In this document: positions 57,710 through 64,000 of the stretch, in pieces
How the letters are laid out: every line of letters starts with the position of its first letter
How positions within the stretch are numbered: the stretch's first letter is position 1
Source of the DNA: Ehretia macrophylla
Lineage: Eukaryota; Streptophyta; Magnoliopsida; Boraginales; Ehretiaceae
Length of the DNA stretch: 64,000 nucleotides
Assembly: GCA_037974665.1 (NCBI GenBank)
Contig: CM075769.1
Span: forward strand, 80,003,190-80,067,189
Reading direction: 5' to 3'
Position numbers and translations under genes: made by a program
The notes under the pieces: model-generated
Seen by the model: only the letters and a program-made list of their open reading frames with translations
The model's database searches: none
What the model was told of the DNA's origin: nothing

Positions 57710-59199
57710 TGATGGGTGCTTAGCTTAGGGTAAAATTAAGGTCAATTCTAAGCCAAGTTTTAACTCGCAAGTGCACGAGTAATTGTAGTGTAGTGTGCTA
57801 GTGCGAGGTCGAATCCACAGGGAGACAATTTGAAAGTTTGTAGAAAAGTGTAAGTAAAGTGCCTAAGTAATTAAACTAAATTAAATTGTAAATTGAGTGA
57901 TTTGAATGAAAGTTAAGTAAAAATAAAAGAAAAGTGAAATTAAATGCGAAAACTAAAATTAAATATGAAAGTTGAAATTGAAGTTTGATCACTATTGAGA
58001 AAGGTTTAGGGATCGGATTCCTATGCAAAGTTGAATTCTAGGCTCGAACTTAGGGTTTCCTATTTTGATGCAAGATTAGACTACAAGCCTAATCAATTAA
58101 ATAATCACCTAAAGTTAACTAATTAACGGGTTAGACCTAGTTTAGAGGTGCAACGCTATCTCCAAGTTATTTATCTAGCCGGAGTGTAGATTTGTCCTAA
58201 AATCCTAGGCAAACACATTAACTAATTAAGTGGAGGAAAACTATGGTACAACCTATAGTTTTCACAATCAAGCCCAATTTATATATTTGATCTACCATAT
58301 GAATTCCTATTAATTACTAGCTACAAGCATAATAAATTAATAGGATAAATAATAAAGCATGTAAATCAAAAATATAAAAATAGCATCAAAATAATCCAAC
58401 CAAGTTCAAGACCATAAAATTAAATTATTACATAGTAATCCTACCCTAAACAATGAATTAATTATTCATATTCAACAAAACTGAATCAATATTATAAAAA
58501 GAAAGTAAATTAAACTTCTCCATAAATTAATTCGAATCTGTTGAAAATAATAATTTAATCTGAATCCCAACTGAAAATTGAAGAAGAATTTATGAAAAGA
58601 AATAAACCGAACTTGCTGCTGTTTTTTTTTCTCGTCGCCAAAGCTTTTTTCCTTCGTTGCTTGCTGGTTCGCTCTCTGTTTTTTCCTTTTCTTTCCTCTG
58701 CGCCACGCTCCTTCTTTTTCTCCTCGGTGCTTTTTTCCTTGCGCCGCCTGCCTTCCTTGATCTCCTCCTTTTTTTTCCTGCTGTGTTGCTGTTGCTTTTA
58801 TAACAACTTGCCACCGCCTCAATTGTGGGCTCTGCATGGCCAAGTCCACGTTGGACTTGGCTTAATTTTTTTTGTCCTTTCAACACCAAGTCCAACGTGG
58901 ACTTGGCATATATATAAATTTTTTATTATTATTTTATTATTATGTTTCCTTTCTTTTGTTTTCTTAATTTCTTTTTTTTTTTGTTCCTTTGTAATTCTTT
59001 TCACCATCCTTCATCATTCACGAACAAATCTTTGCTATCAGCTTTTTCATCCAATTTCTTTCAATTCAACCCCAAATACTTTTTCATCATTCAATTTCTA
59101 CACGCACAAAAACACAACTAAAATGATCAAACATTATAATTAATGTGCATAATTAATTCTAAAAAGTAAAGAAATATACTTAAAAATATGAATACATCA
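57710..59199 (-). repeat. Athila-like 3' LTR
   Basis: About 1490 bp, starting TGATGGGTGC and ending ATACATCA, with TGATG/CATCA inverted ends. It carries a pyrimidine-rich stretch (58600-58800) and two hairpin-forming palindromes (58839-58861, 58886-58906) beside a TATA run. The right edge rests on the inverted ends and the adjoining purine tract. Confidence 0.82.
58839..58906. repeat. Twin palindromes beside TATA box in Athila-like LTR
   Basis: GCCAAGTCCA (58839-58848) pairs with TGGACTTGGC (58852-58861) around a 3-base loop. CCAAGTCCA (58886-58894) pairs with TGGACTTGG (58898-58906), also around 3 bases. On the - strand both follow directly after TATATATATG, so they would lie at or near the RNA start. 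Confidence 0.85.
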
Positions 59200-61200
59200 A
59201 CACTCCCAAACCTATCTCTTGCTTGTCCCCAAGCAAGACTAGGATCTAAGCAAATCTCCAAGTTATCAAGAGGTTGCACTAACGAATCAATCAACTCTAA
59301 CAAAAGGACAAGGTTCGGGGAACGATTGATCCTATGGTGTAGAAATTAAGCGAACTCATTCGGATCTCTCTCTTTAAAGACAAAACATGTTTAATACAAG
59401 ACTACACCAAACACTATCAAGTCTCCACATAACGAAGCAACAAGATAACTTAATACAATTAGATTATAATACTTGCACCCCCATTGCCTTTATAATCTTC
59501 CATACATGCCTTTCACCCTTTTATTCATTCTAAAACAGAAAAGTAAACACACTTCATCTCTTTTTATTTGGTGCTTGGTCCCAAACGGTCAACTCAACAC
59601 CCCATGTAACGAGCTTTCGATGTCATCAATCCCAGCCACTTAAGGCTTAGGTTGATAGGCTTTGAAAGGCCCCATGCGTACCCTACTTGCTCGAAATGTT
59701 GAACACCGAAACACTGCACACCTTAAGCACATATCCCTAAAGATAAATAATGAATATAAGGATAGTGGTGCTAAGAGATAGAAGTAAAGAGTTTTTTCAC
59801 TTCTTTTTATTTTATTTTATTTTATTTTTTTTTGTTTTTGTTTTTTTTGTTTTTTCTTTTCTCTTGTTTTTTTTTCACTATAAGGTATCAAGCACGCAAA
59901 CAAGACTACTCAAGCGAGGGCACTCATATCACAACCATATTATATCTCATCATCTCATAACCAAACCATGGGACCACAACAGCCTAGGCATAATCTCATA
60001 GTCCCCCACGCCTCGCTTTCATCAAAATCAATCCTAACAGTTCAAGTCAAGACCACCTCATAAAATCAAGAACCTCTCTCCTCAATCACTTCATAAGAGT
60101 TAATCAATACATCATCACAACTCCTCAATTACCAGAAAATCCACCACAAATCCACAAATAAACATAAAGATCAAAAACTTTTGCAAAAATTTTCACATTT
60201 CGTTCAGATTTTCCCCAAAACAATAATAGACACAATTAAACACCCACACCCCCAAACCTAAAGTTTGCTTGTCCTCAAGCAAATAAAATTAAAATATGTT
60301 AGGGGTATGCGAAGGGGGAAGAAAAACACATAATGAGAACCCAATAGTGAAAGTGTATCAAAAGAAAACAATTAAGAGAAATAGAGGGAGTAGATGGACA
60401 TACCTGAAGTGATCGATAATGAAAAGAAAGGTAACCCTTCACATCTACAACTTGTAATTAAGCTCAAGAGAAAAACAATAGAGGATAAGGCAAGATAAAA
60501 TGAAAATACAATAAAATAATAAAAATATTTTTTACTTTTTCATTTTTTTATATTTTTTTGTTGGCCGACCATATTTACATCCCCATAAAAAGGCTCCGAA
60601 CTCTTAGAGGCACTAAAGCCGACTCACTAAAAATAAATAAGCACAATGAAACAATAAAGATAGCTAGAATGCAAATACCTGGATCCATTTAATGTCAGCC
60701 AATAAGACAAATCTTGTGAAACTTCAGAAATGGAGTTAACTAAGTACATTAAAAATGCAGAGGAGAGGCCATTAATTTCAAACCACCAACGTACTCAAAC
60801 CCCAGACATCTTCCCATACTTAAGAGGGAAGGCCAGACATTACGCTTTCGGCCAGTGATTTTACTTTCATAGTATCCATCCTAATTAACCCCAAGACTTC
60901 CATTACACAAGATAATCCATTTTCGAGAAAATGGTAAAGCCCACTATAACCCAGTGGAGGTCCAACCGAAAAGTTGGGAAACATAATTAAAGAAAGTAAA
61001 ATAAAGTAATTATTCCTAGGGTGCCTCCTAGAAGCGCTGCATTTAACGCCGACAGCCAGGCGAATGTCATTGTTCATGTAAGGTCAGAAGTGTCCCGTAG
61101 CTCTACAGATTCAACTTCATGAGGGACTGAACTCGGATCAAGGGCATGTTTCAAACGTTGGCCATTAACTGTGAGGACTCGCCCATCTTTGAGGTGTTTA
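59200..61200 (-). other. Athila-like non-coding stretch between pol and 3' LTR
   Basis: About 2 kb without a convincing frame. It holds a T/TTTTA-rich low-complexity zone (about 59795-59877). It also has two copies of a 'CCCAAACCT...GCTTGTCC.CAAGCAA' signature (59205-59235 and 60251-60282), of which the first adjoins the LTR. An envelope-like gene expected in some Athila elements is not seen. Confidence 0.7.
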
Positions 61201-64000
61201 ATTTTAATAGCCCCTGAAGGGTATGCCTCGAGCACCTCGTAGGGTCCATCCTATCTAGTCCTCAATTTTCCTGGAAAAAACTTCAATTTAGAGTTAAACA
61301 ACCAAACCTTATCTGAAGGGGCGAAGGTTTTGCGCAAAATAGATTTATCGTGAATTCTCTTCATCCTCTCCTTATAAAGTTTGGCATTCTTATATGCTTC
61401 ATAACGAAGTTCCTCTAACTCACTCAAGGCCAATTTTCTACTCTCACCTGCCTGCTGCATGTCAAAGTTCAGGGCTTTAATAGCCCAATAAGCTTTATGC
61501 TCTAGCTCAACAGGGAGGTGGCAAGCCTAACCATAAACTAATCTATATGGAGACATGCCTATGGGAGTCTTAAAAGCTGTGCGATAGGCCCATAACGCAT
61601 CGTGTAAACGACATGACCAATCCTTACGATCGGGCCTAACTGTTTTCTGTAAAATGGATTTTATCTCCCTATTTGACACCTCCACTTGCCCACTCGTCTG
61701 AGGATGATAAGGTGTTGCAATCTTATGCCGGACTGAATATTTTCTCAATAATGACTCAAGTGTCCTATGGCGAAAATGTTTTCCTCCATCACTCAAAAGC
61801 ACACGTGGCACCCCAAACCTGGAAAAGATGTGCTATTTAATGAATTTGACCACAACTTTGTGGTCATTGGTTCGAGTTGCCACCGCATCCACCCACTTGG
61901 ACACATAGTCTACAGCCACAAGAATATAAGTGTACCCATACGAAGGAGGAAAAGGACCCATGAAATCAATGCCCCACACATCAAATATCTCACAAACTAA
62001 AATGGGTGATAAGGGCATCATGTCTCTCCTAGAGATAGACCCAAATTGTTGACATCGATGACATTTCTTACAGAATTGTTGGGCATCTCTGAACAAAGTA
62101 GGCCAAAAGAAACCACACTGGAGGACTTTAGCAGCTGTCCTCTTACCTCCAAAATGACCACCACATGCCTCCCCATGACAAAAGCTAAGGATGCTATCAA
62201 ACTCTTCTTCCGGCACACATCGTCGGATAACCTGATCAGCACACACCTTAAAGAGATAGGGATCCTCCCAAATAAAATGTTTTACTCGAGCCATGAAACG
62301 ATCCTTCTCTCCCCGCCCCCAGTGAGCAGGCAACTCTCTCGCTGCCAAATAATTAACAAAATGGGCATACCAGGGGATCCTATGTGAGACAGCAAATAGT
62401 TGCTCATCAGGGAAGCTATCATTAAAAGGAAGGGAGTCGGTGGGAGACCCAAGGACTAAACGCGACAAATGGTCAGCAACAGAATTCTCACTCCCCTTTT
62501 TATCTCTAATATCCAAATCAAATTCCTGAAGTAATAGTAACCACCGAATCAGACGGGGCTTAGCATCCCGTTTGGCAAGTAGGTAACGCAAGGCCGCATG
62601 ATCTGTGTAGACTATCACCTTTGACCCTAGGATGTATGATCTAAACTTATCAAGGGAGAAAACTACAGCTAGCAATTCCTTTTCTGTGGTAGTGTAATTC
62701 TTTTGAGCATCATCTAAGGTCTTACTGGCGTAGTAAATCACACATGGCAACTTATCCCTACGTTGTCCCAAAACAGCCCCCACTGCGTAGTCGGATGCAT
62801 CACACATAATCTCAAAAGAGAGGCTATAATCAGGAGGCTGGATGATAGGTGCGGAGGACAGTAAAGACTTCAGCTTCTCAAATGCCTTGGCACACTCATC
62901 ATCAAAATGAAATGGAGTATCATGTGCCAGGAGGCTGGAGAGAGGTCGAGCAATGTGGCTAAAGTCCTTGATGAAACGTCGATAGAAACCGGCATGACCA
63001 AGGAATGATCTAACGTCACGCACCGTTTTTGGTGCTGGGAGTTTCTCTATCAACTCAACCTTGGCTGGGTCCACATGGATACCATCCTGAGATACTACAT
63101 GACCAAGAACTATCCTTCGTCTAACCATGAAGTGACTTTCTCCAACTAAGCACCAAATTCATCTTAACACAACGTTCTAGGACTAAGGAAATGTGTGTGA
63201 GACACTCGTCAAATGTAGCTCCAAAAATTGAGAAATCATCCATAAATACCTCTAGAAACTTCTCAATCATGTCAGAAAAGATGGCCATCATACATCTTTG
63301 AAAGGTCGCTGGTGCATTGCATAAACCGAAGGGCATATGACGATAAGCAAAGGTCCCATATGGACAAGTGAATGTGGTCTTTTCTTGGTCATCGGGCAAG
63401 ACTAGGATCTGATTATACCCGGAATACCCATCTAAGAAGCAATAGTAGCCCTGTCCGACTACTCTATCTAATATCTGGTCAAGAAAGGGTAAAGAGAAAT
63501 GGTATTTCCGAGTCTTGGCATTAAGCTTTCTATAGTCAATACAGACACGCCAACCAGTAGTGGTGTGTGTAGGAATAAGCTCACCCTTATCATTAGGGAC
63601 TACTGTGATCCCAGACTTCTTTGGTACCACCTGCACCGGACTGACCCATGAACTATCAGAAATCGGGTAAATGATACCTGCATCGAGAAGTTTAATGACT
63701 TCTTTATAAACAACCTCACTCATGTTTGGGTTCAGTCTCCTTTGCATCTCGCGAGAAGGAGTAACACCATCTTCTAAGTGAATCCGATGCATACACAACG
63801 AATGGTCTATACCTCGTAAGTTAGAAATAGTCCACCCTATAGCCTTTTGATGATCACGAATGACTCCTAACAATCACTCCTCATGCTCAGTGGTCAGGTC
63901 TGATGCGATAATTATTGGGAGGGTATCATTAGGTCCTAAGTACACATATTTAAGATGCACAGGCAAAGGTTTGAGCTCTAAAGCTGGAAGAGACTCAACC
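61200..64000 (-). pseudogene. Athila-like pol region, partial
   Basis: On the - strand, from right to left: reverse transcriptase (63.9-63.1 kb, FMDD catalytic box near 63240), RNase H (63.0-62.5 kb, [16 protein letters not shown] and [11 protein letters not shown]), and integrase. The integrase has its zinc-binding segment (62.2-62.0 kb, [18 protein letters not shown]), core ([30 protein letters not shown]) and C-terminal part (61.45-61.25 kb). Sequence upstream of 63873 continues into the edge of the window. It is a broken relic. Confidence 0.88.

Larger units (their letters stand above)
57710..64000 (-). mobile_element. Athila-like Ty3/gypsy element, runs off right edge
   Basis: It is nested in the chromovirus 5' LTR. 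The visible part, on the - strand, holds the 3' LTR (57710-59199), a polypurine tract (59200-59210), a ~2-kb non-coding stretch and pol. The reverse transcriptase wording (GWRVCIDYRKLNAKTRK, FYCFLDGYSGYNQI type, MPFGLCNAPATFQRCM, FMDDFSIFG) is characteristic of Athila. Athila elements often carry an extra, envelope-like frame between pol and the 3' LTR; I see no such frame here. Gag and the 5' LTR would be to the right. The visible pol is broken in about three or four places. Confidence 0.88.

Noticed and set aside
58592-59143. 183-residue open frame, + strand, with hydrophobic Phe/Leu-rich translation
   Set aside because: It comes from the pyrimidine-rich part of the Athila-like LTR and matches no family I recognise. 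Low-complexity T/C sequence gives such frames by chance.
59750-60001. Phe-rich open frame and possible membrane protein
   Set aside because: It is translated low-complexity T-runs within the non-coding stretch of the Athila-like element.
59200-61200. An envelope-like gene in the Athila-like element
   Set aside because: No frame of suitable length, signal peptide or membrane pattern is seen between pol and the 3' LTR.

Overview
This is nuclear DNA from a flowering plant, most likely a eudicot. It is almost entirely repeats: a 5S ribosomal RNA gene array (about 1-42.4 kb) that several LTR retrotransposons have invaded, followed by a nested block of Ty3/gypsy elements (about 42.4-64 kb). The evidence for a plant is the 5S sequence, the plant-type Pol III signals before each copy (TATA-like box near -27, GC near -13, C at -1), the initiator-Met tRNA primer sites, and the Tekay-like and Athila-like elements. 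I found no single-copy host protein gene.

Layout. (1) 1-36 is the tail of a 5S spacer. (2) 37-857 is a miniature LTR retrotransposon (TRIM-like) with a 5-bp target duplication. (3) 858-42371 is the 5S array. It holds 49 copies of a 119-nt 5S sequence, all on the + strand, with a usual repeat length of 675-678 bp. A 5.3-kb Ty1/copia element (7170-12510) sits inside the 10th copy, and a 4.3-kb solo LTR (35383-39672) sits in the spacer between copies 45 and 46. (4) 42372-48109 is a partial gypsy element on the + strand, arranged as internal end, 3.7-kb LTR, then leader. (5) From 48110 a Tekay-like chromovirus lies on the - strand: a 3.5-kb 3' LTR, pol, gag, leader and the start of its 5' LTR. 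(6) At 57710 that LTR is cut by an Athila-like gypsy element on the - strand, which runs off the right edge.

The 5S array is not homogeneous. By eye, no copy matches the majority sequence exactly; copies differ by roughly 2 to 11 bases, and many differences are CpG-to-TpG/CpA changes. Local amplification is visible. Two four-unit blocks lie 3204-3205 bp apart and share the same spacer deletion. Two separate zones repeat as two-unit dimers of about 1352 bp. Three 5S genes lie only 182 bp apart, head to tail. One 262-bp spacer stretch is identical between positions 3570 bp apart. This suggests an old or marginal, methylated part of a 5S locus where turnover is local. I infer that most 5S RNA comes from elsewhere. 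The retroelements are described as fossils, by family and parts only.
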